Positions 42,127 through 53,575 are shown, counted from the stretch's first letter. The stretch: DNA of 64,000 bases from Gemmatimonadales bacterium (GCA_036279355.1 DASUJH010000020.1:199902-263901); one strand, 5' to 3'. Numbers and translations: made by a program. Notes: generated by a model from the letters alone, not told the origin.

Positions 42127-44376
42127 CTAGGCGCAGTACTCGTCCACCTGCTCGATGCCCACCCGCACGTCGCGCGGCTTGCTCCCATTGGCGGGCCCCA
42201 GAATCCCGGCGTCCTCGAGCTGGTCCATGATCCGGGCCGCCCGGCCGTAGCCGATGCCGAGCTTGCGCTGCAGGAGCGAGGTAGAGCCACCCTGGTTCTG
42301 CACGCAGGCCACGGCCGCCTCCTTGAAGAGCGGGTCGCGGTCGCCGGCCTCGGCGCCGGTGCCGTCGATCTGCCCGTCCGTCTCGCCGTCGGGCACCTCG
42401 TCCAGAATGTTGCTCTCGACGGCAGGCACCGCCCCGCGCTCGGCCCGCGCGGCCGCCCACGTGCGGTAGCGCTCCATGATGCGCTCGGATTCCTCGGTCG
42501 AGATGTAGGCGCCCTGCAGCCGCATCGGCTCGCTCTTGCCCGGTTCCAGGAAGAGCATGTCGCCCTTGCCCAGCAATGCCTCGGCGCCGTTGCCGTCGAG
42601 GATGGTGCGGCTGTCGACCTTCGACGCCACGCGGAAGGCGATCCGGCTCGGAAAGTTCGCCTTGATGAGTCCGGTGATGACGTTCACGCTCGGGCGCTGG
42701 GTGGCGAGGATGAGGTGCAACCCCACCGCGCGCGCCTTCTGCGCCAGCCGGGCGAGCGGCGTCTCGACGTCCGCCTGCACGGTCATCATGAGGTCGGCCA
42801 GCTCGTCCACCACCACGACGATGAGCGGAAGCTTCCCGCCGGTGTACGCCTCCTCGGCCGGCCCAGGCGGCGGGGTGTCGGGTGCCTCGGCGGCAATGTC
42901 GGTGAGCGTGATTCGCCGGGGCGCCGGGGTCCGGAGCGGCCTGCCCTCGAGAAGCTTGCGGTTGAAGTCGGCCGCGTTGCGCGCGCCGTTGGCCTCGAGC
43001 AGCGCGTAGCGCCGCTCCATCTCGCCCACCGCCCACTTGAGCACCCGCGCCGCTTCCTTGTTGTTGGTGACGACCGGATGCCGGAGATGGGGCAAGTCCT
43101 TGTACATCGACAGCTCGACCATCTTGGGATCGATCATCAGGAAGCGCAGGTCCTCCTTGTGCTGGTACTGGTAGATGAGCGACGTGATGATGGCGTTGAT
43201 GCCCACCGACTTGCCGGTGCCGGTGGCGCCGGCGATGAGCAGGTGCGGCATCTTCGCGAGATCGGCGATGACGGGGCGCCCCTCGAGGTCGAGGCCGAGG
43301 GTGACGGGCAGGAGCCGCTCCTCACCGCTCCACTGCTCGTCCTCCAGCAGCTCGCGCAGCATCACGACCCGCGACTTGGGGTTCGGCACCTCGACGCCCA
43401 CCATGTCGCGCCCGGGAATCCGCGCCACGCGGATGGAGCGCGCGCTCATCTTGAGGGCGAGGTCGTCGGCGAGCGTCACCAGCCGGATCATCTTGACGCC
43501 CGGCCGGAGCCGCACGCCATATTGGGTGACGACCGGACCGGTGGTACGTCCCGCCACGTCGCCTTCGACCTTGAACTCGGCCAGCGTCGCCTCGAGCCGC
43601 TCCTGCAAGTCGTCCAGCTCGGCCTCGCCCGCGTCGATGGCCGTGGTGCGCGGCGCGTCGAGCAGGTCGACCTCCCAGACGGGACCGAGATCCTCCGCGC
43701 CCGCTCCGCGGCGGGATTCCTGACGCTTGGGCGGCTTCGCCTTGCCACCCTTCGCCTTCGTGGCCGAGTCGCGGGCGGCGGACGCATTTGTGGTTGCCTC
43801 GGCGGCGTCGGCGGTGGGGGCCAGCACCTCAGCCGCCAGCGACCGCCTCGACGCACCCGCGCGCGGCGATCGCGCGGCGCCTGCCGGCTTCCGCTCGAGC
43901 CGATGCAGCGGATGCCATGCAAACGTCACCAGCGTAAGCGCCGAGAGGGCGAGAAAACCGAGCAGCACCGCGCCCGCCATCCCGACGCGGCCCGCGATGA
44001 GCTCGGCGAAGAACCCCGGCACCAGTCCCACGAGGCGAGCCGACAACGCGCGCTGCGCCACGTCGGGATCGAGCTCGGCCGGCGTCACCCGCGCGAACAC
44101 GCCGGCGAGGTACGGCAGCAGCAGGCTCAGGCCGACAATGAGCACGGCCGCGCGCTTCATGTCGAGACCGCCCAACCGCTCGAACCCGGCGAGCGCGAGG
44201 CCGAGGCCCAGCACCGGCAGGCCCACCGCGCCGACGCCGAGCAGTTGCCAGAGCGCGTGTCCGACGGCGCGCCCCACCGGCCCCGTGACCGGCAGGGGCA
44301 GCAGCGTGAGTCCCATGAAGAGGCCCACGACGAGCGCGGTGAGCGCTCCGAGACGGCGGCGGGCGTCGGGGGTCAT
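42127..44376 (-). CDS. ftsK: DNA translocase FtsK/SpoIIIE
   Basis: A 749-residue septal DNA pump. Four N-terminal membrane helices (within about 10-165) are followed by an Ala/Lys-rich linker. The motor has 'PHLLIAGATGTGKSVGINAII' (Walker A) and 'LPLIVVVVDELADLMM' (Walker B), plus 'LILATQRPSVNVITGLIKANFPSRIAFRV'. The gamma winged-helix domain that reads polar DNA motifs is at the C-terminus ('GGSTSLLQRKLGIGYGRAARIMDQLEDAGILGP'). ATG 44376 overlaps the comB stop (ATGA). It ends the eight-gene operon. Confidence 0.96.
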   Translation of the reverse strand: MTPDARRRLGALTALVVGLFMGLTLLPLPVTGPVGRAVGHALWQLLGVGAVGLPVLGLGLALAGFERLGGLDMKRAAVLIVGLSLLLPYLAGVFARVTPAELDPDVAQRALSARLVGLVPGFFAELIAGRVGMAGAVLLGFLALSALTLVTFAWHPLHRLERKPAGAARSPRAGASRRSLAAEVLAPTADAAEATTNASAARDSATKAKGGKAKPPKRQESRRGAGAEDLGPVWEVDLLDAPRTTAIDAGEAELDDLQERLEATLAEFKVEGDVAGRTTGPVVTQYGVRLRPGVKMIRLVTLADDLALKMSARSIRVARIPGRDMVGVEVPNPKSRVVMLRELLEDEQWSGEERLLPVTLGLDLEGRPVIADLAKMPHLLIAGATGTGKSVGINAIITSLIYQYQHKEDLRFLMIDPKMVELSMYKDLPHLRHPVVTNNKEAARVLKWAVGEMERRYALLEANGARNAADFNRKLLEGRPLRTPAPRRITLTDIAAEAPDTPPPGPAEEAYTGGKLPLIVVVVDELADLMMTVQADVETPLARLAQKARAVGLHLILATQRPSVNVITGLIKANFPSRIAFRVASKVDSRTILDGNGAEALLGKGDMLFLEPGKSEPMRLQGAYISTEESERIMERYRTWAAARAERGAVPAVESNILDEVPDGETDGQIDGTGAEAGDRDPLFKEAAVACVQNQGGSTSLLQRKLGIGYGRAARIMDQLEDAGILGPANGSKPRDVRVGIEQVDEYCA

Positions 44377-45127
44377 GCGGCGGGTGGGGCGACGGCGGGT
44401 GCTGCGACCGTGACCCGCCGTTCGTGGAAGTGCGGCAGCACCGGGTATGCATCCAGCCGCGCGGCGTCGCGGACGTCGTTCTGGAAGCCGAGCCGGATGA
44501 GCTCACGTCCTGCGCGGCTCCGGGCGAGGGGCCGCTCCCAGCGCTCGCCGTAGCGGCGGACCAGATCAAGGCTCGCGAGCGCCGCATCGTTCACCCCCCG
44601 GCGCGGGGTGCGGCCGCCGAGCGCGCCGGCCGCGAGCCGTCCGGCGGTGTACGCATCGTCGAGCCCGAAGGCGCCCTCGCGGCCCGCGCAGACGATCAGC
44701 ACGTCGCGTCCCTGGGCCAGCGCGTCGCGGGCGCGTTCGGCCGCGGCGCTGAGATTGGCGGCGGCGGCGAGGTAGACGGCCGCAGCACCCTGCGCCGCGA
44801 GCAGCGCTTTGGTTCCGTTCGTCGTCGTAACGATGATTGTCCGCCCGCGCACTGCGTTCTCCGTCATCTCGAGCGGGCTGTTGCCCAGTGCGAATCCAGG
44901 AATCCGCACGCAGCGCGTTTCGCCGGCAAGGAGCACGTCCGCGCTGCCGATGGTCTGCGCGAGCCGAAGCGCCTCTTCGGTCGATGCGACCGGAATGATC
45001 GCCCTGGCGCCGTGGGTGAGCGCCGCGCACATCGCGGTGGTGGCACGCAGGATGTCGATCACGAACACCACACGGCCCTGCACCTCCTGCGGCGCGAGAC
45101 CGGCGGGAGAGAACGCGACGTCGAGCC

Positions 45128-45131
<4 letters not shown>
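44373..45131 (-). CDS. comB: 2-phosphosulfolactate phosphatase family protein (ComB)
   Basis: A 252-residue protein of the ComB family. Landmarks: '[31 protein letters not shown]' with the D-x-L-R-A motif, '[23 protein letters not shown]' and '[15 protein letters not shown]'. In archaea ComB removes phosphate from 2-phosphosulfolactate in coenzyme M synthesis. In bacteria the substrate is often unclear and no comA or comC is in the window. ATG 45131 overlaps the accC stop. Confidence 0.85.
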
Positions 45132-46485
<1,354 letters not shown>

Positions 46486-46486
<1 letters not shown>

Positions 46487-47661
46487 CAGGGCGTGAGGTC
46501 GAGCGAACGTGCCGCGTCCGGCTCGCCGGTCACCTCGCTGAAGGTCCGGTCGGAGGCCGAGTCCACGCCCGAGACGCGCAGCGCGAACTCGCTCGGGTTC
46601 GACGAATAGAAGAGCGCGCTCTCGTACGTGACCATTCCCTCCTTGTACCACTTCATGAGCGATTGGTCGAACGACTGCATCCCGTAGCTCACGGTGCCTT
46701 CCGCGATCAGGTCGGGAATGTTGAGCGCCTTCTCAATGTCGCGGATGTTGTCGGCCACCGCCGCCGTATTGATGAGCACCTCTGCCGCGGGCACGCGACC
46801 CCGGCCGTCCTTGCGTGGCACCAGCCGCAGACACACCACGGCCGCGAGGGCCGTTGAGAGAAGCGAGCGGATCTCCTGATGCTGGTGCGGCGGATAGAAG
46901 GAGATGACGCGGTTGATGGTCTGGGTCGCGTCGGTAGTATGCAGCGTGGAGAAAACGAGGTGGCCGGTGTCCGCCGCCTTGAGCGCCGTGTCGAGCGTTT
47001 CCATGTCGCGGATCTCGCCGATCAGGATCACGTCCGGGTCCTGCCGGAGCACGTGGCGCAGCGCGGTGTCGAACGCGAGCGTATCGCTCCCCACTTCGCG
47101 CTGCGAGATGTTGGACATCACGTCGCGATGGAGGAATTCGATCGGGTCTTCGATCGTGATGATGTTGCAGCGGCGGTGCTGGTTCACATGGTGGATCATC
47201 GCCGCGAGCGCGGTGGACTTGCCGGACCCCGTGATGCCGGTGACCAGCACCAGTCCCCGCGGCTTGAGCGAGATCTCCTCGAGCACCTGAGGCAGGTTGA
47301 GCTCCCGGGTGGTCTTCACCTCGTAGGGAATGGCGCGGAAGGCGAACGCCAGCGTGCCCCGCTGCTGGTAGATGTTGGTGCGGAACCGCCCCACGCCCGG
47401 GACGCCGATGGCGAAGTCCGCCTCCTTCTTCTCGGCGAACTCCTTCACCTGGCGCGGCGTCATCACCTGCTCGGCCAGGCTCTTCAGGTCCTCCGGGCGG
47501 AGCGGCGCCATTTCAAGCGTCGCCAAGTCGCCATTCACCCGCACGGTGGGCGAGCGCCCTACCTTGAGCAGCAGGTCCGACGCGTTGCGCTGCACCATCT
47601 GCGCGATGGCCTGCTTGAAGTTGAACGGCGGCGAGGCCGCGCCCGCGGTCGGCTCAGCCAT
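46486..47661 (-). CDS. pilT: Type IV pilus twitching motility ATPase (PilT/PilU)
   Basis: A 391-residue secretion ATPase. '[30 protein letters not shown]' is the PilT N-terminal domain. Walker A '[18 protein letters not shown]', Asp box '[12 protein letters not shown]', Walker B '[20 protein letters not shown]' and His box '[12 protein letters not shown]' are complete. The C-terminus '[19 protein letters not shown]' lacks the A-I-R-N-L-I-R-E motif of PilT and looks closer to PilU. It powers pilus retraction. It lies between accB and accC, overlapping accB by eight bases; no other pilus gene is nearby. Confidence 0.93.
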
Positions 47662-48226
47662 TGGGGTCGACCCTGAAGAGCACCTGTCCGAACTCCACCG
47701 GCTGCGCATCGTCCACCGCGACCTCGCGCACGACACCGGCCACCTCGGCTTCGATCTCGTTCATGATCTTCATTGCCTCGATGATGCACACCGTCTGGCC
47801 CGGGGTGACGCGGGCGCCCACGCTCACGTACGGTTCGGCGCCGGGCTCCGGCGCGCGATAGAACGTCCCCACCATCGGCGAACGCACTTCCTTGAGCCCG
47901 GACGGGGGACTCTGGATCGCTCCGGAACCCTCCGCGCCGCCCCTTGGAAGCGCGGCGGGTGCGGCCGGCGCCGCCGCGTGCGCGACCGGCGGCAACGCAG
48001 CGCCCGGCGGGATTCCGGGGATTGCGACGATCGACGGGCCCGCGGCCGCCGCCGTCCGGGTGATCACGACGCCGGTGCCGAACCAGCCCTTCACCTCGAT
48101 CGACCCGATCTCCGGCGACTCGCGCAGGAGCTGTGCGAGCCGCCGAACGTCCTTCAGGTCGATGGACTTGATGCCCGGGACCGTCTGGAGCAGCTCGGCG
48201 AGCTGCTGCATCTCTTGTGGGGTCAT
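47654..48226 (-). CDS. accB: Acetyl-CoA carboxylase, biotin carboxyl carrier protein
   Basis: A 190-residue biotin carrier. The N-terminal segment (1-55) is helical, a Pro/Ala-rich linker follows (about 60-108), and the biotinyl domain holds 'VRSPMVGTFYRAPEPGAEPYV' and 'VCIIEAMKIMNEIEAEVAG' with the biotinylated Lys in E-A-M-K-I-M. Biotin on this Lys is carboxylated by AccC. In many bacteria accB is directly followed by accC and preceded by efp. Here pilT is in between and efp is absent. Confidence 0.96.
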   Translation of the reverse strand: MTPQEMQQLAELLQTVPGIKSIDLKDVRRLAQLLRESPEIGSIEVKGWFGTGVVITRTAAAAGPSIVAIPGIPPGAALPPVAHAAAPAAPAALPRGGAEGSGAIQSPPSGLKEVRSPMVGTFYRAPEPGAEPYVSVGARVTPGQTVCIIEAMKIMNEIEAEVAGVVREVAVDDAQPVEFGQVLFRVDPNG

Positions 48227-48257
48227 AGTCGGGTGCTAGGGATTTGGGGCCGCCGGC

Positions 48258-49346
48258 TCAGGTCAACTCCACCAGCTGCGTCCGGTTGTCCGACAGGCAC
48301 TCCGGGCCGTCAGGACCGAGATAGACATCGTCCTCCAGCCGGACGCCACCCCAGCCGGAAAGATAGATCCCCGGCTCGATGGTGACTACGGCGTGCCGGG
48401 GCAGTGGCGTGTCTGCCATCGGCGACAGGCGCGGAGCTTCGTGGACCTCGAGCCCGAGCCCATGTCCGAGCGAGTGTCCGAACGCCTCGCCGAACCCGCG
48501 CGCGGCGATCGCGTCCCGGGCGAGCGCATCCGCCTCGCGGCCCGTCATCCCCGGCCGGAGGCCCTCCATCGCGCGGCGCTGGGCCGTACGCACCAGCTCG
48601 TAGACCGCGCGCTGGCGCTCATCGGCCGGCGCGCCCACCACGATCGTTCGAGTAAGATCGGCGCAGTATCCGTCCACCTGCGCGCCGAAGTCAAGCAGCA
48701 GCCACTCGCCGCGCTCGACCGCCCGGGTGCTGCTCCGGGCGTGGGGCAGCGCCGACCGCGGTCCGGAGGCCACGATCGTGGGGAACGGGTGCCACTCGCT
48801 CCCCCGCCGCCGGAGCGCTGCTTCCAGCGCGGCCGCGATGTCCAGCTCGCGCTGTCCGGGGCGCACGGTCGGCAGCACTTCGGCAAGCGCGGCCTCGGCC
48901 AGCTCGGCCGCGGCGCGGATCGCCGCCACTTCGCCGGGGTCCTTGGCCGCGCGCAGCCCCTCAACCAGGCCGTTGGTGGGCACCGGGCGCCCGCGGGCGC
49001 CGTCACCGATCCGCTCGGCATCTCGGAGCGTGAGCGACTCCGCCTCGATGCCCAACGTGGTGAGATCGCCGTCGCCCAGTACGCGATTGAGCCGCTGCCA
49101 CACGCTTGACGTATCGACCTCGACCAGGGCAGCGGCTCCCACTTCCGCCGGCGCCTGTTCGGCATATCTGAAATCGGTGATCAGAGTGGTATCTGCCGCC
49201 CGGACGAGAAGCAGCGCCGCCGATCCGGTGAACCCGGTCAGATATCGGACGTTCGGGAGATGGGTGACGAGCAGCGCGCACAGCCCCTCGCGCTCGAGCA
49301 CGGCGCGGAGCGCGGCTTGGCGCTCCGGCCGATAGTCATGCCGCAC
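48258..49346 (-). CDS. M24 family Xaa-Pro peptidase
   Basis: A 362-residue dimetal aminopeptidase. The N-terminal creatinase-like domain begins 'ALRAVLEREGLCALLVTHLPNVRYLTGFTGSAALLLV'. The catalytic pita-bread fold has the five ligands in 'LLLDFGAQVDGYCADLTRTI' (two Asp), 'GHSLGHGLGLEVHEAP' (His), 'VVTIEPGIYL' (Glu) and 'GVRLEDD' (Glu). It releases N-terminal residues before proline. The start is GTG 49346, overlapping aroQ by 11 bases. PepP versus PepQ naming is not decidable. Confidence 0.92.
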   Translation of the reverse strand: MRHDYRPERQAALRAVLEREGLCALLVTHLPNVRYLTGFTGSAALLLVRAADTTLITDFRYAEQAPAEVGAAALVEVDTSSVWQRLNRVLGDGDLTTLGIEAESLTLRDAERIGDGARGRPVPTNGLVEGLRAAKDPGEVAAIRAAAELAEAALAEVLPTVRPGQRELDIAAALEAALRRRGSEWHPFPTIVASGPRSALPHARSSTRAVERGEWLLLDFGAQVDGYCADLTRTIVVGAPADERQRAVYELVRTAQRRAMEGLRPGMTGREADALARDAIAARGFGEAFGHSLGHGLGLEVHEAPRLSPMADTPLPRHAVVTIEPGIYLSGWGGVRLEDDVYLGPDGPECLSDNRTQLVELT

Positions 49347-49776
49347 GCAGCCGGCCCACCAGCGCGCGCAAGGCGAGCGGATAGCTCTGCGCGCCGAACC
49401 CGGTCACGACGCCGAGCGCAAGATCGCCCAGCAACGAGCGGTGCCGATCAGGCTCATTTCGGGCGAACAGGTTCGACAGATGACACTCGACGAACGGCAC
49501 GCGCACGGCGAGGAAGGCATCGCGGAGTGCCAGGCTCGTGTGGGTGAACGCGGCCGCGTTGACGACCGCCCCGTCCGCCCTCCCGGCTAGCCGCTGCACG
49601 GCCTCCACCAACTCGCCCTCGTGATTGGTCTGCATCCAGTCGACGTCGACGCCGAGCTCGGCCGCCTCGCGCCGGATCAGCCGCTCGACGTCGGCGAACG
49701 CGGTCCGGCCGTAGATCTCCGGCTCACGCGTCCCCACCAGGTTGAGGTTGGGGCCGTTGAGGACGGCGATCAACAT
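49336..49776 (-). CDS. aroQ: Type II 3-dehydroquinate dehydratase
   Basis: A 146-residue shikimate-pathway enzyme. 'IAVLNGPNLNLVGTREPEIYG' contains the catalytic Tyr/Arg loop, followed by 'DWMQTNHEGELVEAVQ', 'AVVNAAAFTHTSLALRDA' and 'FVECHLSNLFARNEPDRHRS' with the catalytic His region. Length is standard. Its ATG immediately follows the stop of the TPR gene. Confidence 0.96.
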   Translation of the reverse strand: MLIAVLNGPNLNLVGTREPEIYGRTAFADVERLIRREAAELGVDVDWMQTNHEGELVEAVQRLAGRADGAVVNAAAFTHTSLALRDAFLAVRVPFVECHLSNLFARNEPDRHRSLLGDLALGVVTGFGAQSYPLALRALVGRLRAA

Positions 49777-51594
49777 TCAGCGCTTGAGGCTTTGAAGCCA
49801 GGCGTGGAACTGATCGAGGTCGTCATCGCCGGCGCGCGCCGCGCCGGGCCGCGGGGTGCCGCCACTGCGCGCCGGACCGGCGGCTCGCTCGGGTGTCGCG
49901 GATGCACGGCCGCCAAAGAAATCGTCGAACGAGACGGCTGCGCCGGCGCCCCTCGCATCGGCCGGGTGAGGAACGGCTGGCGCGCTCGCCGGGGGGGCGT
50001 CGCCGAAGAGTGAATCGAGCGAGAGCGGATCGCCTGCGGGCCGCGTGGGCGCGCCCTCGACCGCAGACGACGCCGCCGAATCGACATGCCCCGACGGACG
50101 CTCGGCCGGCGCAGCCTGCGACGGCGGCGGGGGCCGGCGCGGCGCCGCCACGTGCGGCGGACGAGCCGCGAGCAGGGCGCGAAACAGCTCAGCCACCGAC
50201 TGGCCACCGGTCTCGCGCGCGGCGTAGGTCGGGCGATGCTGCTGTGGCGGCGTCTCCCGTTCCGACAGCTCGGCGACGCGTTGGCGGAGGGCGGCGTCGT
50301 CCGGTCGCCGGCGCGCAAGCTCGCGGTAGATCACCAGCGCGTCGCCGGCGTGGCCCTGCCGAAGGTAGATCTCCGCCATCGTCTCGGTGATCACGAGCGC
50401 CGGTGCGGGTTCCTCGACAAACGCCGCGCTGTCGCCCGCGGCGACCGCGGACGGCGGCGCTGACGAGGGCGCCGCTTCGGGCGCGGTCGCTTCCGGAGCC
50501 GCCGCGACGGAAGGCGCCGCTTCCGGCGATGGCGCCTCGGTGCTCGAGCTTTCCACCGCCTGAGCCACTGCGGGCTCCCTATCGGGGCGCGGCTCGCCGT
50601 CCGCCTGTTGCTCCTCAACACCCTCGGCGTCGGTGCGCGCATCGGGAGGCGCCGCGCCGAATGCGTCGGCGCTGAGCGCCGTCGGGTCCTGTCCGTACCC
50701 GCCGATCAGGTCTTCGACCGCATTCGGCACCTGAAATTCCGATCCGCCGCCCGCGCTGAGCATGATGTCCTCGCTCCGCTCGACCCGCTCGAAAGCGAGA
50801 TCATCGGAGCCGGCTTGCACCGTGGGTTCGAGCGTCTCCAGCCCCTCGGCCGCGGCGGAGGTCGTCGCGGCCAGCCCGGCGTCGGAGCCCGAAAGCTCGA
50901 TCTCATTATGCTCGATTTCGGCGTGTTCCACCCCGGGCATGAACGGCTGCGACGACCACCCAGCTGCCGCGGCCATCGGCTCCTCGAGCGCAAGGGGCTC
51001 TGCGGCCGATTCCGGCACCGTTCCCTGCGCCTCACTCACCGCGGGCTCGGCCGCGAGCGGCTCAACGGCGGCGGCCTGCTCCGCTCCGGAATCGGCGGGA
51101 TCGGCCGCGTGGTCGGCCGGCGCGGCCTCGACCGCCGCCGCGCCGGCGGCGAGCGGCTCCAGAGTGCCGCTCGCCTCGGCCGCCGGCGCGCGCGCCTGCG
51201 TCCGCAACCGCGCGAGCTGTTCGCGCGCATCGTCGTTGCTACGATCCACGACCAGCACGCGCTCGAGCCATGTCTCGGCTTCGTTGTAGCGCGTCTGGCG
51301 CTCCGCGATGTCGGCGAGCGCCCGGAGTGCGATCACATTTTCGCCATCCAGCTCGAGGACATGGTTGAAGGCTTGCTCAGCCGCCGCGAGGTCGTTCAGG
51401 TCCCAGTGGCAGCGCCCGAGAACGATGTTGGCGGGGATGTAATCGGGATGGCGTTCGAGCCCCGGTCGCAGAATTTCCAACGCGCGTTCCGGGTCTTTGA
51501 GCTTGCGGTGGGCCTCCGCGAGGGGAGCAAAGGTGAGGCCCTGAGGATTCTCTCGCCAACGGCTCTCGAGCTTCGCGATCTCGGTAGTCGACAT
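49777..51594 (-). CDS. TPR-repeat protein with long low-complexity linker
   Basis: A 605-residue protein. Residues about 15-135 form TPR repeats ('RALEILRPGLERHPDYIPANIVLGRCHWDLNDLAAAEQAFNHVLELDGENVIALRALADI'). The middle (about 140-400) is Ala/Glu/Pro-rich and probably disordered. A further TPR-like unit ('YLRQGHAGDALVIYRELARRRPDDAALRQRV') and a Pro/Ala-rich tail ending 'DDLDQFHAWLQSLKR' follow. No signal peptide. Function unknown; it likely scaffolds other proteins. It heads the operon to ftsK. Confidence 0.82.
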   Translation of the reverse strand: MSTTEIAKLESRWRENPQGLTFAPLAEAHRKLKDPERALEILRPGLERHPDYIPANIVLGRCHWDLNDLAAAEQAFNHVLELDGENVIALRALADIAERQTRYNEAETWLERVLVVDRSNDDAREQLARLRTQARAPAAEASGTLEPLAAGAAAVEAAPADHAADPADSGAEQAAAVEPLAAEPAVSEAQGTVPESAAEPLALEEPMAAAAGWSSQPFMPGVEHAEIEHNEIELSGSDAGLAATTSAAAEGLETLEPTVQAGSDDLAFERVERSEDIMLSAGGGSEFQVPNAVEDLIGGYGQDPTALSADAFGAAPPDARTDAEGVEEQQADGEPRPDREPAVAQAVESSSTEAPSPEAAPSVAAAPEATAPEAAPSSAPPSAVAAGDSAAFVEEPAPALVITETMAEIYLRQGHAGDALVIYRELARRRPDDAALRQRVAELSERETPPQQHRPTYAARETGGQSVAELFRALLAARPPHVAAPRRPPPPSQAAPAERPSGHVDSAASSAVEGAPTRPAGDPLSLDSLFGDAPPASAPAVPHPADARGAGAAVSFDDFFGGRASATPERAAGPARSGGTPRPGAARAGDDDLDQFHAWLQSLKR

Positions 51595-51659
51595 CCCGGT
51601 CCCGGGCTGAGGAGTGGCGGTGGAAACAGAGGGTCTAAGTCGTTGCGGGGCTTACGGTG

Positions 51660-51688
51660 AGAGTAGCGAGCGGAAGTCGGCCTGTCAA
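51660..51688 (-). promoter_or_regulatory. Promoter of the TPR-aroQ-pepQ-acc-pilT-ftsK operon
   Basis: A perfect TTGACA -35 box (51688-51683) and TACTCT (51665-51660, TAnnnT) are separated by 17 bases on the reverse strand. The leader would be about 60 bases to the ATG at 51594. Confidence 0.55.
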
Positions 51689-51710
51689 CTGGCCGCGGGG
51701 CTCGGCGCGC

Positions 51711-51739
51711 TTGAGGTTCGGCGTTGTGGCGCTTAAGCT
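51711..51739 (+). promoter_or_regulatory. Candidate promoter of ppiD
   Basis: TTGAGG (51711-51716) and TAAGCT (51734-51739) with 17 bases between. Transcription would start only a few bases before ATG 51749. It is divergent from the TTGACA promoter 23 bases away. Confidence 0.4.
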
Positions 51740-51748
51740 TATGCCCCT

Positions 51749-53569
51749 ATGATCAAATGGTTCCGGAGCGGGATCGCGCTCAAGATTGCCGGCGTGGTAT
51801 TCGCCGGCCTCATGCTCATCTTCATGCTGACGGCGGTGGACTGGAGCAAGCTCACCACCGGGACGTCGGTCGGGTCGGTCAACGGTCACGCGATCGACGC
51901 GCGAGTGTACAGCCGCGCCGTGCAGCAGGCCACCGAACAGCGCCAACGGCAGACTCAGCAGAGCCTCGGCATCGACGATGACCGGGCCATCCGCAACGAC
52001 GTCTGGGAAAAATTCATCACCAACGATCTCTTGCAGTCCGAGTACGCCCGCCGCGGAATTCGGGTCACGAACGACGAGATCTTCGACGCGATCCGGACCC
52101 AGCCGCTGCCGGAGTTCTATGAATTGCCCGAGTTCCAGACGGACAGCCAGTTCGACATGGCGAAGTATCAGAAGTGGCTCAGCTCCAGCGTGGCGCAGCA
52201 GTTCGTGCCCTCGATGGAAGCGCAGTATCGCGACGAGATCGAGCGCTCCAAGCTTTTCCGGGCGGTCACGGCCGACGTCTTCCTGTCCAACGCCGCGCTC
52301 TGGCAGCGCTACCGGGACCTGCACGAAACGGTGACGATCGATCTTGCCGCCATCGTGCCGCGCCAGGTGATTTCCGACTCGGCGGTGTCGGTCACGCCGG
52401 CCGAGGTCGAAGCGTACTACAAGGCGCACCAGGCGGAGCTCGCGCAGCCGCGCACCATTTTCACGAGCTATCTCGCGATCCCGCGGCTGCCCGACGCCAG
52501 CGACACCGCCGCCGCCCGCGCCCGTGCGGAAGAGCTGCGCAAGGAAATCCAGGGCGGCGCGCCGTTCGCCGATGTCGCCAAACGCGAGTCGGCTGACAGC
52601 GCATCGGCCGCGAAGGGCGGCGAGTTGGGCGAGTGGACCCGCGGGCGCTTCGACCCGAAGTTCGACTCGGTGGCGTTCTCGCTGCCGATCGGCGCGCTCT
52701 CGGAGCCGGTGCTCACCCGGTTCGGGCTCCACATCATCCAGATCGAAAGCCGCAAGGGGAACAAGGCCAAGGGCCGGCACATCCTCATCCCGATCGAGAT
52801 TACCGGCGCGCACCGTGACCGGCTGGATGCCGAGGCGGACACGCTCGATCGCCTTGCGGCGGATCGGGTTGACGCCGCCGCGCTCGACACGGCGGCGCGA
52901 GCTCTGCACCTCCGCATCGGCACCTCCAAGCCGCTCACCGAGGGCGACAAGATGCGGATCGGCGTGCTTACGCTGCCGGACGCGGGCGCGTGGGCCGAGC
53001 GCGCGAAGGTGGGCCAGATCAGTCCCATCATCGAGACGCCGTTTGCGCTCTACCTCTTCCGCGTGGACAGCACCAGGCCGCCGGGCCTGCCCCGGCTGGC
53101 CCAGATCCGGGACGAGGTCACCCAGGCCGCGCGCAACCAGAAGAAACTGGGTGGCGCGCGCAAGATCGCGGACGAGTTGGTCCAGCGCATCGACCACGGC
53201 GCCACGCTGGCCCAGGCGGCTGACTCAATGAAATTGCCGCACGAGGTGATTGGACCGTTCACGCGGGTGACCTCTCCGGTGCACGATCCGGTGGTTGTGG
53301 GAACGGCGTTCGGGCTGGAGAAGGGCAAGCACAGCGGCGTCATCGCCGCCAAGGATGGGCTCTACGTGCTGCGCGTGCTGGACCACGCCAAGGCCGACTC
53401 GGCCACGTTCGTAAAGGATCTCGACAAGTTCCGGCAGCAGGCCCAGGTCGAGGCCCGCCAGGAACGGGTGCAGGTCTTCCTCGCGGGCCTTCGCAGCAAG
53501 GCGAACATCGTGGACAAGCGCGCCAAGGTCTTGCAGACGGCGCCGGGCGCCGCCGGCCCGGGCGCCTGA
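51749..53569 (+). CDS. ppiD: PpiD/SurA-like peptidyl-prolyl isomerase (periplasmic chaperone)
   Basis: A 606-residue protein anchored by one N-terminal helix (IALKIAGVVFAGLMLIFMLTA). The SurA_N-like region (about 40-210) binds clients. A parvulin domain follows near 230-335, with 'GGAPFADVAKRESADSASAAKGGELGEWTRGRFDPKFDSVAFSLPIGALSEPVLTRFGLHIIQIESRK'. A second, degenerate parvulin-like unit lies at about 340-440 and a third helical segment at the C-terminus. It assists folding of exported proteins near the Sec translocon, which suits the outer-membrane genes nearby. Confidence 0.87.
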   Translation: MIKWFRSGIALKIAGVVFAGLMLIFMLTAVDWSKLTTGTSVGSVNGHAIDARVYSRAVQQATEQRQRQTQQSLGIDDDRAIRNDVWEKFITNDLLQSEYARRGIRVTNDEIFDAIRTQPLPEFYELPEFQTDSQFDMAKYQKWLSSSVAQQFVPSMEAQYRDEIERSKLFRAVTADVFLSNAALWQRYRDLHETVTIDLAAIVPRQVISDSAVSVTPAEVEAYYKAHQAELAQPRTIFTSYLAIPRLPDASDTAAARARAEELRKEIQGGAPFADVAKRESADSASAAKGGELGEWTRGRFDPKFDSVAFSLPIGALSEPVLTRFGLHIIQIESRKGNKAKGRHILIPIEITGAHRDRLDAEADTLDRLAADRVDAAALDTAARALHLRIGTSKPLTEGDKMRIGVLTLPDAGAWAERAKVGQISPIIETPFALYLFRVDSTRPPGLPRLAQIRDEVTQAARNQKKLGGARKIADELVQRIDHGATLAQAADSMKLPHEVIGPFTRVTSPVHDPVVVGTAFGLEKGKHSGVIAAKDGLYVLRVLDHAKADSATFVKDLDKFRQQAQVEARQERVQVFLAGLRSKANIVDKRAKVLQTAPGAAGPGA

Positions 53570-53575
53570 TCCCGC

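Noticed and set aside
50400-51230. Short tandem-like GC-rich repeats that might be a repeat array
   Set aside because: They encode the Ala/Glu/Pro-rich linker of the TPR protein; there are no regular repeat units or spacers, so not a CRISPR or minisatellite.
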